A DNA stretch of 64,000 nucleotides, from positions 41,199 through 105,198 of the forward strand of contig JACKJG010000013.1 of assembly GCA_020638065.1 (NCBI GenBank). Reading direction: 5' to 3'. Position numbers and translations under genes: made by a program. The DNA comes from Hyphomicrobiaceae bacterium (GTDB lineage: Bacteria > Pseudomonadota > Alphaproteobacteria > Rhizobiales > Devosiaceae). Positions 16,208-25,666 of this stretch are shown here, piece by piece; position 1 is the stretch's first letter; each line of letters opens with the position of its first letter. Below the pieces are notes generated by a model. That model had not been told where the DNA came from and did not search any database. It saw only the letters and a program-made list of their open reading frames with translations.

Positions 16208-18013
16208 ATGGCGACATTTCTCGTAATCAACACCGACGATTCCGGGTCTGGCAGCCTTCGCGACGCGATCGACGCGGCAAACGCCAATCCGGATGCGGAC
16301 AAGATCGAGTTCGCGCCGTGGCTGAGTGGCAGTGAAATCAATCTGCAATCGACGCTGACCATTTCGTCGGGGACGCTGACCATCAACGGCGATATCGACG
16401 GTGACGGCAGCCCAGACATTACCATTTCAGGTGATCAGGACGATAATGGCGCCGATACAGGCGACCTTAGAAACCTGTTGACCGTCACTGCTCAGTCCGA
16501 AGTCACTCTCAACGCCCTGCATTTCACCGGAGCATATTTTGCGAGCTATCAGCAAGGTCTTGAAGCCGCGGTTGGCATACATAATGCCGGAATACTGACG
16601 ATCAAAGATTCAATTTTATCGGACATGATCGCCGTCGGCGCTCATGGGTCAAGCATCAACAGTGACTATGTTAGTGGTCACGACGGCACGGCGGGGATCG
16701 TCAATTTCGGAACCCTCACGATCTCCGACACAATGTTCGACGAGATGCGTGCTTCCGGCGGCGATGGAAATGTCTATGCTAACCTCGTCTATGGACATGG
16801 TGGGCGCGCGACCGCCGGGATCCGCAACAACGGCACCGTTTATGCAAGCGGCATCGGTATCAGTAACGCATACGTTCGGGACGGCGGCGGCACTGTATCA
16901 GGTATTGGAGGCGATGCGATCGCCGGCATCCAAACGACCGGCCTGTTTTCAACTGCCAACGTTACCGGCCCGGTTGCGGTTTACAACAATACCTTTGGTT
17001 ATGGCAGTGGCAGCAATGGCGACCATCTTGAGGGCGGCATCTACGGTTCCGGGATCGTCGCACTTGCGATGCCGTCCATGTCGAACGGCGGTCAGTTGGC
17101 CTATGTCGGCTTCATGGGGACCTACTTTGGATTCGGCGGCAATGACCTCATCAACAATGGTCCGCCAGACGGCTACGGCAAACTTTACGGCCAGGGCGGC
17201 AACGATACGATCATCACCTATGGCTACGGCGCAAGGGCCTATGGCGGGTCCGGCAATGACATAATTCGCAATGTGGGCATGCTCGCCTCGACAATGGATG
17301 GCGGCTCAGGGGTTGACCTGTTCGACCTTGCCGGAAACTTCTCCGGCTTGAATTTCACCCTCAATATGGCCACTGGCGTCAGCAACATCGGCACCGTCCG
17401 CAATTTTGAAAATGTCCTTGGCGAAAACAATGCGAGCCGAAGCGACAATATTCGCGGCACCGACGGCGCCAACGTGATTGCCGGCCGTGATGGAGACGAC
17501 ATTCTCAAGGGACTGGGCGGCAACGACCAGATTCTGGGTGGCAAAGGCGACGACGATATTCGTGGTGGTGATGCCAATGACATCCTGCGCGGCGGTAACA
17601 ACACCGATACGCTGAGAGGCGACAACGGCAGCGACATTGTGCATGGCGGCTCCGGAGCCGACTTCCTGTTTGGCGGCAACGCCAACGACAGGTTGCGAGG
17701 TGGCGACGGCAGCGACGAATTGCAGGGCGACAAAGGCAACGACGTGCTGCGCGGCGGCGGCGGCAAGGACACCTTCATTTTCGGCAAGGGGTTCGACAAG
17801 GATTCTGTCCGCGACTTTACCGACAATACCGATCAGATCGCTCTCAACGACAATCTGTGGAAGGGCACATTGTCCAAGACCCAGATTCTGAACCAGTTCG
17901 CAACGCTCAAGGGCAATGGCGACGTCGTCTTCGATTTCGGCAACGGCGACATATTCACGATCAAGGACGCCGGCAGTGTCGCGATCTTCAAGAACGACAT
18001 GGTCATCGTGTAG
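16208..18013 (+). CDS. RTX beta-helix protein 1 (CSLREA-like start, Ca-binding repeats, conserved tail)
   Basis: This 601-residue protein is predicted to be exported by a type I system and stabilised by calcium; function unknown. Residues 1-75 form the shared CSLREA-like block (FLVINTDDSGSGSLRDAIDA, then INGDIDGDGSPDITISGD). Residues about 100-330 are glycine-rich with recurring (I/V)-x-N-x-G-T-L-T-I units, as in right-handed beta-helices. RTX nonapeptides (GGxGNDxL) run about 425-525, followed by a 75-residue tail ending KNDMVIV. There is no Sec signal peptide. Ribosome-binding site GGGGA. First of four genes with very short gaps; its last 513 bp recur almost unchanged in genes 2 and 4. Confidence 0.85.
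   Translation: MATFLVINTDDSGSGSLRDAIDAANANPDADKIEFAPWLSGSEINLQSTLTISSGTLTINGDIDGDGSPDITISGDQDDNGADTGDLRNLLTVTAQSEVTLNALHFTGAYFASYQQGLEAAVGIHNAGILTIKDSILSDMIAVGAHGSSINSDYVSGHDGTAGIVNFGTLTISDTMFDEMRASGGDGNVYANLVYGHGGRATAGIRNNGTVYASGIGISNAYVRDGGGTVSGIGGDAIAGIQTTGLFSTANVTGPVAVYNNTFGYGSGSNGDHLEGGIYGSGIVALAMPSMSNGGQLAYVGFMGTYFGFGGNDLINNGPPDGYGKLYGQGGNDTIITYGYGARAYGGSGNDIIRNVGMLASTMDGGSGVDLFDLAGNFSGLNFTLNMATGVSNIGTVRNFENVLGENNASRSDNIRGTDGANVIAGRDGDDILKGLGGNDQILGGKGDDDIRGGDANDILRGGNNTDTLRGDNGSDIVHGGSGADFLFGGNANDRLRGGDGSDELQGDKGNDVLRGGGGKDTFIFGKGFDKDSVRDFTDNTDQIALNDNLWKGTLSKTQILNQFATLKGNGDVVFDFGNGDIFTIKDAGSVAIFKNDMVIV
17501..18013 (+). repeat. 513-bp 3' module, copy A (end of RTX gene 1)
   Basis: One of three copies of exactly 513 bp (also 19369-19881 and 23107-23619) that begin at the codons for ILKGLGGNDQ and end at the stop codon. 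By eye copies A and B differ at only about a dozen positions, far fewer than the surrounding coding sequence. The module encodes nine or more RTX nonapeptides plus the 75-residue tail. Confidence 0.9.
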
Positions 18014-18030
18014 GACAGGAACCGGGACGC

Positions 18031-19881
18031 ATGACAACCTTTCTTGTCATCAACAACAATGATAGCGGCTCCGGCAGCCTTCGTCAGGCAATCCTGAACG
18101 CGGAAGAAAGCTCCAGCCCGGGCAAGGACGTCATCGAATTCGCCTCGTGGATGAGCGGCCAAACCATCCAACTGCAATCAACCCTGCAAATCCAGACCGG
18201 CAAATTGTCGATGAATTTCGACCTCGACGGCGATGGTCTTGGCGACATCACCCTGTCCGGCGACAACGGAACGCAGGGATTTTACAAAGACGCCAGCGAT
18301 ATCGGTCTTCTGATTCAGGTTGGCGCATCCGCGAACGTGTCCATCAGCTCCCTTAATGCGGTCGGCGGAGGTGAAAACGCAACTCAGGGCGACCGAGCAA
18401 TCGCCGGGATCCAAAACTACGGCATTCTGACGCTCACCGACTCCTACATGAGCCACCTCAAGGCCTATGGCGGAACAAATTACTATTCCGGCGGCAACGC
18501 GATCTCTGGCATACATAACCAAGGGACGCTGTACGTCTCGAACACCCAATTCAATGAACTGCGCGCCCAGGGTGGGGCCGGCACCGCCCTGAACCTGAGT
18601 AGCTACACCTACGGTTATAATGGCGGGACCGCTGCGGTCGGCATTTTCAATAGCGGGACGGGCGGCGTTGTCGTTGAACAATTCAACGTCAGCAATGCGC
18701 GGCTGTTTGGCGGAGACGGCGCAGGCGGGTCCGCACGCAACGGCGCCGGCGGCGACACATATCTTGGTGTGACCACGTTCGCCGGTTCTGTGGCGGGCGA
18801 TCTTGGCTGGCAAGCCGCACAAAACTATTCCGGCGACAGCGGCGCCGGCGGCGCGGCGCTTCAGCCGCCAAGCGTTGAGCACGAAAACCGTGGCACCAGC
18901 GGACTTGTTGCCCGAGCGCAACCCGAATTCGGAACCATGCTTGGCGATGGAATGTACTCGTACGGTGCGGGTGGCGTGTTGATCGGGCTCGCAGGTCGCG
19001 ACCGATTGAACGATTTTGGCGGCGGCGGTTTCCTGTATGGTGGTGGCGGGAACGACTACATCTTGACCAAAGGGGCCAATGGCAAGGCCTATGGCGGCGC
19101 GGGAAACGATGTCATCAAGAACACATCCCTGCTGGCCATCACCATGAATGGCGGAGACGGGACCGACCTGCTTGATGTCTCACAAGACATCTGGAATTTC
19201 GAGTTCAACATGGTGACAGGTGTTGCGAAAACTGTCAGCCCGTCCAATTCGGCAAAATTCTTTGATAGTTCTGCCCTTAATTTCGAAAATGTGAACGGCA
19301 CAAACCAGATCGACAAAATCACCGGCACAAACGGCGCCAACATCATCATCGGTAACGACGGCGACGACATTCTCAAGGGACTGGGCGGCAACGACCAGAT
19401 TCTGGGGGGCAAAGGCGACGACGATATTCGTGGTGGTGATGCCAATGACATCCTGCGCGGCGGTAACAACACCGATACGCTGAGAGGCGACAACGGCAGC
19501 GACATCGTGCACGGCGGCTCCGGAGCAGACTTCCTGTTTGGCGGCAACGCCAACGACAGGTTGCGAGGTGGCGACGGCAGCGACGAATTGCAGGGCGACA
19601 GAGGCAACGACGTGCTGCGCGGCGGCGGCGGCAAGGACACCTTCATTTTCGGCAAGGGGTTCGACAAGGACTCTGTCCGCGACTTTACCGACAATACCGA
19701 TCAGATCGCTCTCAATGACAATCTGTGGAAGGGCACATTGTCCAAGACCCAGATTCTGAACCAGTTCGCCACGCTCAAGGGCAATGGCGACGTCGTCTTC
19801 GATTTCGGCCACGGAGACATATTCACGATCAAGGACGCCGGCAGTGTCGCGATCTTCAAGAACGACATGGTGATTATCTAA
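18031..19881 (+). CDS. RTX beta-helix protein 2
   Basis: This 616-residue paralogue starts at ATG 18031 (MTTFLVINNNDSGSGSLRQA), 17 bp after gene 1; the frame is open further upstream but that part overlaps gene 1. Its first 28 codons are nearly identical in DNA to gene 4 and less like genes 1 and 3. The middle has Gly/Ala-rich beta-helix turns, then LYGGGGNDYILTKG and about twelve RTX nonapeptides from about residue 440, and the common tail ending KNDMVII. One Asn in the tail is His here (DFGHGD), shared with gene 4. Exported, calcium-stabilised structure inferred; no enzymatic motif seen. Confidence 0.85.
   Translation: MTTFLVINNNDSGSGSLRQAILNAEESSSPGKDVIEFASWMSGQTIQLQSTLQIQTGKLSMNFDLDGDGLGDITLSGDNGTQGFYKDASDIGLLIQVGASANVSISSLNAVGGGENATQGDRAIAGIQNYGILTLTDSYMSHLKAYGGTNYYSGGNAISGIHNQGTLYVSNTQFNELRAQGGAGTALNLSSYTYGYNGGTAAVGIFNSGTGGVVVEQFNVSNARLFGGDGAGGSARNGAGGDTYLGVTTFAGSVAGDLGWQAAQNYSGDSGAGGAALQPPSVEHENRGTSGLVARAQPEFGTMLGDGMYSYGAGGVLIGLAGRDRLNDFGGGGFLYGGGGNDYILTKGANGKAYGGAGNDVIKNTSLLAITMNGGDGTDLLDVSQDIWNFEFNMVTGVAKTVSPSNSAKFFDSSALNFENVNGTNQIDKITGTNGANIIIGNDGDDILKGLGGNDQILGGKGDDDIRGGDANDILRGGNNTDTLRGDNGSDIVHGGSGADFLFGGNANDRLRGGDGSDELQGDRGNDVLRGGGGKDTFIFGKGFDKDSVRDFTDNTDQIALNDNLWKGTLSKTQILNQFATLKGNGDVVFDFGHGDIFTIKDAGSVAIFKNDMVII
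19369..19881 (+). repeat. 513-bp 3' module, copy B (end of RTX gene 2)
   Basis: Same module as 17501-18013, ending at the stop of gene 2. It shares with copy C, but not copy A, the Lys-to-Arg change in QGDRGND and the Asn-to-His change in DFGHGD, so B and C are the closer pair. Confidence 0.9.
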
Positions 19882-19899
19882 AAGCGGAGACCCGGACAG

Positions 19900-21681
19900 A
19901 TGGCTACATTTCTCGTCATAAATACCAACGATTCAGGCGCTGGCAGTCTACGCGATGCTATCGAGGCGGCGGCCGCCGACCCGGATGCGGACACGATCAA
20001 GTTCGCCTCCTGGCTGAGCGGCGAAACGATTTTCCTCCAGGATACACTGACCATCGAATCCGGGACGGTGACCATCAACGGAGACATTAATGGTGATGGA
20101 GATCCGGATGTCATCATCTCTGGCGATGCGGGAGACGATGGCAAGTCTCTTGACGACGTTGGCATTCTGCTCCAGGTCCGGTCCGGAGCAAATGCCACGA
20201 TCCAGTCCATGCATTTCACCGAGGCCTACGCGAAGGGGGCGAACGGATCAGGCTATTCTGGCGGCGGCACGGCCATCGCGGGTATTTCCAACCAGGGCGA
20301 TCTCAGATTCTTCGATTCCGTGCTCCAGAATGCGCAAGCTTTCGGCGGCGATGGCGCATCATCAACAATCTACGCACGCCATGGCGGCGATGGCTTCGCC
20401 GGCATCTACAATAGTGGCACGGCCTATATCCGAGATTCGCTTCTCACCACTGTATTTGCCTATGGTGGAGACGGCGCCGATGGGACTTTGGGAGGGGACG
20501 GTGGAAACGCAACCGCCGGCTTCTGGAATTTCGGCACGTTGAGGACCATCAATGCCGGCATGAGTAGTTTCGGTGCATTCGCTGGCGCTGGCGGAGACTC
20601 CAGCACATCGGCTGACGGCGGCGACGGTGGCAACTCAAGACTGGGAATTCTGAATTACGGATCCTACCTGCCCCTGGGCCCTTCTGTGCATTCGGCCGGA
20701 GGTGCAAGTTTTGGGTTAGGGGGAACGTCCAACGGGGGTCAGAGCGGCGCCAATGGCACCTTTCTGGAAAACTTCGCGGCATTGCAGGCAACATATACAT
20801 CTGGGTTTTCCCAATTCGGCGATGTCATAACCGTCCCCATTGCACAAACTTTCATGGGCTTGGCGGGCGCCGATAGAATCGACAATTCTGGAGGCAGCGG
20901 AAAGCTCTATGGCGGCAGCGGCAACGATTACATCCTGACCAATGGCGCCAATGTTAAGGTCCAGGGCGGCTTGGGCGATGATTTCGTAAGAAATACCGGC
21001 ATCGGCAATTCCACCATGATGTACGGGGGAAAAGGCAACGACACGCTTCAGCTCGACAATGTCGGCCGCAATTTCACGCTGAACCTTTTGTCGGGCAATG
21101 CGATCAACAACAGCAACATTTACGGTTTTGAAAACATCATTGGCGACGACGACGCCAATTTTACCGACCGCATCACCGGCGACAATAGCCGCAACATCCT
21201 CATCGGACGCAAGGGTGCCGACATCCTGAAGGGCATGAACGGCGACGATCAGCTATTTGGCGGCGACCAGGACGACAAGCTCTTCGGCGGCAACGATGAT
21301 GATCACCTGTTCGGCGGGAACAACAACGACTCGCTGCAGGGCAACGACGGCAACGATCTGCTGTTCGGCGAAAACGGCAAGGACCTTCTGGACGGCGGCA
21401 GGAACGACGATCAGCTGGTTGGCGGCGGCAACAACGATCAGTTCAAGTTCGGCAAAGGCTACGACCGCGACGTGGTCATGGATTTCCAGGACAATATCGA
21501 CACACTGGTCATCAACGACAATCTTTGGAAAGGCACGTTGTCCAGGAACCAGGTCCTCATTCAATTCGCCACGCTCAAGAATAATGGTGACGTTGTCCTG
21601 AATTTCGGCAATGGCGACATTTTCAAGATCAAGGATGTCGGCAGCGTCGATGCTCTCAAGAACGACATGACAATCGTCTAG
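19900..21681 (+). CDS. RTX beta-helix protein 3
   Basis: This 593-residue paralogue starts 18 bp after gene 2. The start block (MATFLVINTNDSGAGSLRDA) resembles gene 1. The beta-helix region includes GFWNFGTL and GILNYGSY turns. The RTX block (about 430-500) uses more Asp-rich repeats (GGDQDDKLFGGNDDD) than its neighbours. Its 3' end is clearly diverged from the 513-bp module shared by genes 1, 2 and 4, yet encodes the same tail pattern (NDNLWKGTLS, then NFGNGD and KNDMTIV). It was therefore bypassed by the homogenisation seen in its neighbours. Confidence 0.85.
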   Translation: MATFLVINTNDSGAGSLRDAIEAAAADPDADTIKFASWLSGETIFLQDTLTIESGTVTINGDINGDGDPDVIISGDAGDDGKSLDDVGILLQVRSGANATIQSMHFTEAYAKGANGSGYSGGGTAIAGISNQGDLRFFDSVLQNAQAFGGDGASSTIYARHGGDGFAGIYNSGTAYIRDSLLTTVFAYGGDGADGTLGGDGGNATAGFWNFGTLRTINAGMSSFGAFAGAGGDSSTSADGGDGGNSRLGILNYGSYLPLGPSVHSAGGASFGLGGTSNGGQSGANGTFLENFAALQATYTSGFSQFGDVITVPIAQTFMGLAGADRIDNSGGSGKLYGGSGNDYILTNGANVKVQGGLGDDFVRNTGIGNSTMMYGGKGNDTLQLDNVGRNFTLNLLSGNAINNSNIYGFENIIGDDDANFTDRITGDNSRNILIGRKGADILKGMNGDDQLFGGDQDDKLFGGNDDDHLFGGNNNDSLQGNDGNDLLFGENGKDLLDGGRNDDQLVGGGNNDQFKFGKGYDRDVVMDFQDNIDTLVINDNLWKGTLSRNQVLIQFATLKNNGDVVLNFGNGDIFKIKDVGSVDALKNDMTIV

Positions 21682-21699
21682 GGCAGGAGTGAAACTCCG

Positions 21700-23619
21700 A
21701 TGACTACTTTTCTTGTCATCAACAACAATGACAGCGGCTCCGGCAGCCTTCGTCAGGCAATCCTGAACGCCGAAGAAAGCTCAAACCCGGGCGCCGATAC
21801 GATCGAGTTTGCCCCGTGGATGACCGGCCAGACGATATTTCTTTCGGAAACGCTGACCATCCAGTCGGGAAACCTGACAATCAATGGCGACATCAACGGC
21901 GATGGTGATCCTGACATCACAATTTCTGGTGATAGCGGGGACGATGGCCGATCTCCCGACGATGTGGGCACACTGCTTCTTGTCGACTTCAATGCAACCG
22001 CCCGGATTAATTCTCTGATATTGGCCGACGGAACCTATTACGGAGCCAATACAGGCGGCACCTATGGCCCGGGTTACATAACTCCGGTTGCGCGATCCGG
22101 TCTTGCAGGCATTGAAAATCGGGGAACTCTAACCCTGACCGACAATGTCATCACCAATATGTATTCCAAGGGCGGCAACGGCGATAGCAGCTACGGCATT
22201 TACGGCCTCGCGGGGGGACAGGGGACGGCCGGCATTTTGAATTCGGGTCAGTTGACGATCACTGACACAGCGCTGGAAGGCCTTACGGCCAAAGGCGGGA
22301 ACGGTGCAAATGGCTATGGCGCCTACGATGGCGGCGATGGTGGACGCGCGCAGGTCGGCATTCTGAATGGCTTCGGCAACATCAGCCTGCGAAACGTTGG
22401 CTTCAACAACATTAACGCGCTCGGTGGACAGGGTGGAGCGGGAGACGGCGCGGCGCGCACGGGCGGCAATGGCGGAGAAGCGACTGCGGGAATTTGGATT
22501 TACAACGGAACCTATGTCAGCGTCGGCTATTCCGCACTGGGCGCGTTTACCGCAAATCCGGGCTCGGGCGGGTCTGGCCTGGGGGGCGCAGACCCCGGAG
22601 TCCCGGGCTATTACTATGCGCCTGTCCGAAGCGCGCCGGGAATTCTGACCGATTACGATTCTGGGTTCACCCAGTCAGATGACACCCGCCCCACCACCGG
22701 ACCGGGCCAGCGCATGTTCGGTTTTGCAGGAGACGATGTGCTGACCGACGGCTTTGGAGGCGGCAAGCTCTACGGCGGTAGCGGCGATGATTTTCTTTCG
22801 TCATATGGTGCAAACGTCATTGCCTATGGCGGGTCCGGGAACGACAGGATCAAAAACCTGTCACTGAACGCCAACACGATCATGGACGGCGGCAAAGGCA
22901 ATGATCTGCTCGATGTGTCGGCGGATTCCTGGAGCTTCAAGCTCAACATGACCACCGGCAGCGCAAAAACAATCGATCCCAACAATCCAACCAACCTGTA
23001 TGCGCTCACCGCCCGCAATTTCGAGAACGTCATCGGCACGAACCACGTGGACAACATCACCGGCACCAATGGCGCCAATACCATCGCCGGCAATGACGGC
23101 GACGACAATCTCAAGGGGCTGGGCGGCAACGACCAGATTCTGGGTGGCAAAGGCGACGACGATATTCGTGGTGGTGATGCCAACGACATCCTGCGCGGCG
23201 GCAACAACATTGATACACTGAGAGGCGACAACGGCAACGACATCGTGCATGGCGGCTCCGGAGCCGACTTCCTGTTTGGCGGCAACGCCAACGACAGGTT
23301 GCGCGGCGGTGACGGCAGCGACGAATTGCAGGGCGACAGAGGCAACGACGTGCTGCGCGGCGGCGGCGGCAAGGACACCTTCATTTTCGGCAAGGGGTTC
23401 GACAAGGATTCTGTCCGCGACTTTACCGACAATACCGATCAGATCGCTCTCAATGACAATCTGTGGAAGGGCACATTGTCCAAGACCCAGATTCTGAACC
23501 AGTTCGCTACGCTCAAGGGCAATGGCGACGTCGTCTTCGATTTCGGCCACGGCGACATATTCACGATCAAGGACGCCGGCAGTGTCGCGATCTTCAAGAA
23601 CGACATGGTGATTATCTAG
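21700..23619 (+). CDS. RTX beta-helix protein 4
   Basis: This 639-residue paralogue starts 18 bp after gene 3 with GGGCAGGAGT upstream. Start block as gene 2 (MTTFLVINNNDSGSGSLRQA). The beta-helix part contains GILNSGQLTITD and GIENRGTLTLTD strands and glycine-rich loops (GGQGGAGDGAARTGG). RTX repeats from about 450 and the tail belong to the 513-bp module shared with genes 1 and 2, including the DFGHGD variant of gene 2. It is the last gene of the tight group; a 198-bp gap follows. Confidence 0.85.
   Translation: MTTFLVINNNDSGSGSLRQAILNAEESSNPGADTIEFAPWMTGQTIFLSETLTIQSGNLTINGDINGDGDPDITISGDSGDDGRSPDDVGTLLLVDFNATARINSLILADGTYYGANTGGTYGPGYITPVARSGLAGIENRGTLTLTDNVITNMYSKGGNGDSSYGIYGLAGGQGTAGILNSGQLTITDTALEGLTAKGGNGANGYGAYDGGDGGRAQVGILNGFGNISLRNVGFNNINALGGQGGAGDGAARTGGNGGEATAGIWIYNGTYVSVGYSALGAFTANPGSGGSGLGGADPGVPGYYYAPVRSAPGILTDYDSGFTQSDDTRPTTGPGQRMFGFAGDDVLTDGFGGGKLYGGSGDDFLSSYGANVIAYGGSGNDRIKNLSLNANTIMDGGKGNDLLDVSADSWSFKLNMTTGSAKTIDPNNPTNLYALTARNFENVIGTNHVDNITGTNGANTIAGNDGDDNLKGLGGNDQILGGKGDDDIRGGDANDILRGGNNIDTLRGDNGNDIVHGGSGADFLFGGNANDRLRGGDGSDELQGDRGNDVLRGGGGKDTFIFGKGFDKDSVRDFTDNTDQIALNDNLWKGTLSKTQILNQFATLKGNGDVVFDFGHGDIFTIKDAGSVAIFKNDMVII
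23107..23619 (+). repeat. 513-bp 3' module, copy C (end of RTX gene 4)
   Basis: Third copy, ending at the stop of gene 4. Very close to copy B, with a few private changes (NLKG for ILKG, NNIDTL for NNTDTL, GDNGND for GDNGSD). The intervening gene 3 carries a much more diverged equivalent. Confidence 0.9.
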
Positions 23620-23817
23620 ACGGCAACGCGTTCAGTCTCAGCCTCGCCACAGCCTCTGAACGAAGCCGGACCGTCCGCTGGACGGTGCCGCAATCGGCAT
23701 TTTCCCCGTTTTATCTAGCCCGTCTCAGACCTTTGGCGCTCCAACTTGGGACCATCGGTCAATTGCCCGACAGACCTGATCCATTTGACAATTTGGCTCC
23801 GGCTTCAGGAGATCAAT

Positions 23818-25587
23818 ATGGCCACTTTTGTCGTTACAAACACCAATGACCAGGGCTCTGGCAGCTTGCGCGATGCCCTCGCGAAGGCCGAGCAGCACAC
23901 AGGCACCGATACGATCGTCTTCAATTCCAACCTCGCTGGCCAGACGATATTCCTCGCTTCGACGTTGCAGATCAAAAGCGGAAACGTCATCATCAGTGGT
24001 GACACCAACGGCGACGGCGACGCCGATATCACGATTTCCGGCGACACGACGAACAATGGCCAGGGAGCCACGGATGTCGGCACGCTGCTTTCAATAGCAG
24101 GCCAGGCAACTGCCAGTATTGCCAGCTTCGTGTTCACGGACGGATATTCGCAAGGTTTGGCGTCGAACCAGGCCGGCGTTGCCGGCGAACGGGGAATGGC
24201 TGGCATCGTCAATAAGGGCCAGCTGTCCCTTTCAGACTCCATTGTCACCAACATGGTCGCCAAGGGCGGCACTGGCGGCGGCGATGCCGTCGATACCGAT
24301 GATGGTGCCGACGCCTTTGCCGGGATCGACAATACGGGCACCCTGTCGATCTCCAACTCCTACATCGGCCAGAATAGCGCCTCCTCCGCAGACGCAAACA
24401 ATGCGCTCAACAATGCCGGCGCCGGTGGGCTGGCGGTGGCGGGCATCCGAAACAAGGGCCAACTGGAAGCCGACGGCGTTCTGTTCACGGGAAACGTCGC
24501 TCTCGGAGGCGCTGGCGGACAAAGCATCAACCAGACCGGCGGCGACGGTGGCGCTGCCGGAGCAGGCATTTGGCAGGATGCGGGCTTTACGAGCGGCTAT
24601 ATCGGTCATGAAGCCGGCACGGCCACCGGCGGTGCTTACGGCCCGGGGAATCCCGGGCCGGGCGAGAATGGAAAGAGCTATGCGGGATTTCATGCCGAAG
24701 CTCCAAGCACGTCCAGTGTGGTCGTTTCGAATGAGGCCGTTTCAGATCATTTTGGCGGCACGGGTATCGACCTGATCAACATCGCCGCAGGACAAAACGT
24801 TTTCGCCCTTCATGGCAACGACACCATCGACAACAGGGGACTTGATGTTGCCGGCATCATTGTCCACGCCGGCAGCGGTAACGACAGGATCTATACCGGC
24901 ACGCTCGACAGCTCGTTCGGTGACACCGGCAACGACAGGATTTTTGCTCAGGGCGACGCGACGGTGAACGCAGGCCTCGGGAATGATAAGGTCACGGTAA
25001 CTGCGTTCACACCGGCCAGTTCGATGAAGGCGACCGGCAGCGCGGGCAATGACACCCTGGATTTCAGCGCAATCACGGGGCAGAATTTCAAACTTGATAT
25101 GCAGACGGGACTGACCTCCGGCGCCGCAACATTTGCCAGGTTCGAGCGATTCATCGGAATCGATGACGCGGGCTTCACCGACCGTATCAACGGAACCTCC
25201 GGCAAGAACAGCATAGATGGAATGGCCGGAGACGATATTCTGAGGGGGCAAGCCGGCAACGACACGTTGCGAGGCGGCGCAGGCAGAGATTTTCTCGATG
25301 GGGGGACTCAAAATGACAAACTGCTTGGCGGTGCCGACAGCGACACGTTCAAATTCTCCAAGAAATACGGAATCGACGTGATCCTGGATTTTGCTGACGA
25401 TGTCGACACCATCCTTCTCAACGACCGGCTCTGGAAAGGAACCATGACCAAGGCGCAGGTGCTTAGGCAATTCGCGACCCTTAACGACAATGGCAACGTC
25501 AAATTCGATTTCGGCAACGGCGACAAGCTCATCATCAAAGACGTTGGCAGCATCGACGTTTTAAAGAACGACCTCGTCATCATCTAG
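23818..25587 (+). CDS. RTX beta-helix protein 5
   Basis: This 589-residue paralogue has its start at ATG 23818 (MATFVVTNTNDQGSGSLRDA) with AGGAGATCAAT upstream; the 198-bp gap after gene 4 suggests its own promoter or a separate insertion. The beta-helix part has GIVNKGQLSLSD, GIDNTGTLSISN and GIRNKGQLEADG strands at regular spacing. Only about five RTX nonapeptides (GMAGDDILRGQAGNDTL and following, about 480-525) precede the tail, which is more diverged (NDRLWKGTMTKAQ, ending KNDLVII). A strong bidirectional terminator follows directly. Confidence 0.85.
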   Translation: MATFVVTNTNDQGSGSLRDALAKAEQHTGTDTIVFNSNLAGQTIFLASTLQIKSGNVIISGDTNGDGDADITISGDTTNNGQGATDVGTLLSIAGQATASIASFVFTDGYSQGLASNQAGVAGERGMAGIVNKGQLSLSDSIVTNMVAKGGTGGGDAVDTDDGADAFAGIDNTGTLSISNSYIGQNSASSADANNALNNAGAGGLAVAGIRNKGQLEADGVLFTGNVALGGAGGQSINQTGGDGGAAGAGIWQDAGFTSGYIGHEAGTATGGAYGPGNPGPGENGKSYAGFHAEAPSTSSVVVSNEAVSDHFGGTGIDLINIAAGQNVFALHGNDTIDNRGLDVAGIIVHAGSGNDRIYTGTLDSSFGDTGNDRIFAQGDATVNAGLGNDKVTVTAFTPASSMKATGSAGNDTLDFSAITGQNFKLDMQTGLTSGAATFARFERFIGIDDAGFTDRINGTSGKNSIDGMAGDDILRGQAGNDTLRGGAGRDFLDGGTQNDKLLGGADSDTFKFSKKYGIDVILDFADDVDTILLNDRLWKGTMTKAQVLRQFATLNDNGNVKFDFGNGDKLIIKDVGSIDVLKNDLVII

Positions 25588-25592
25588 ACGGC

Positions 25593-25627
25593 AAAAAAAC
25601 CCCGGCATGTTACCATGCCGGGGTTTT
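25593..25627. terminator. Bidirectional intrinsic terminator
   Basis: CCCCGGCATG (25600-25609), loop TTAC, CATGCCGGGG (25614-25623), flanked by A7 on the left and T4 on the right. This gives a perfect 10-bp stem with a U tract on either strand. It separates RTX gene 5 (plus) from katG (minus), which converge here. Confidence 0.88.
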
Positions 25628-25666
25628 CATTTGCCGGTGGCCGGCATCGGGCTCGAAACAGTGCGT

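Noticed and set aside
17239..23432. Three long antisense open frames rich in Pro/Leu/Ser opposite the tails of RTX genes 1, 2 and 4
   Set aside because: They mirror the Gly-Asp repeat codons of the sense strand, occur at the same offset in each copy and have low-complexity translations; no ribosome-binding sites stand out.
17501..23619. 513-bp repeats as insertion sequences
   Set aside because: They end at stop codons, are in frame with the host genes, have no terminal inverted repeats and code for RTX repeats and the tail.
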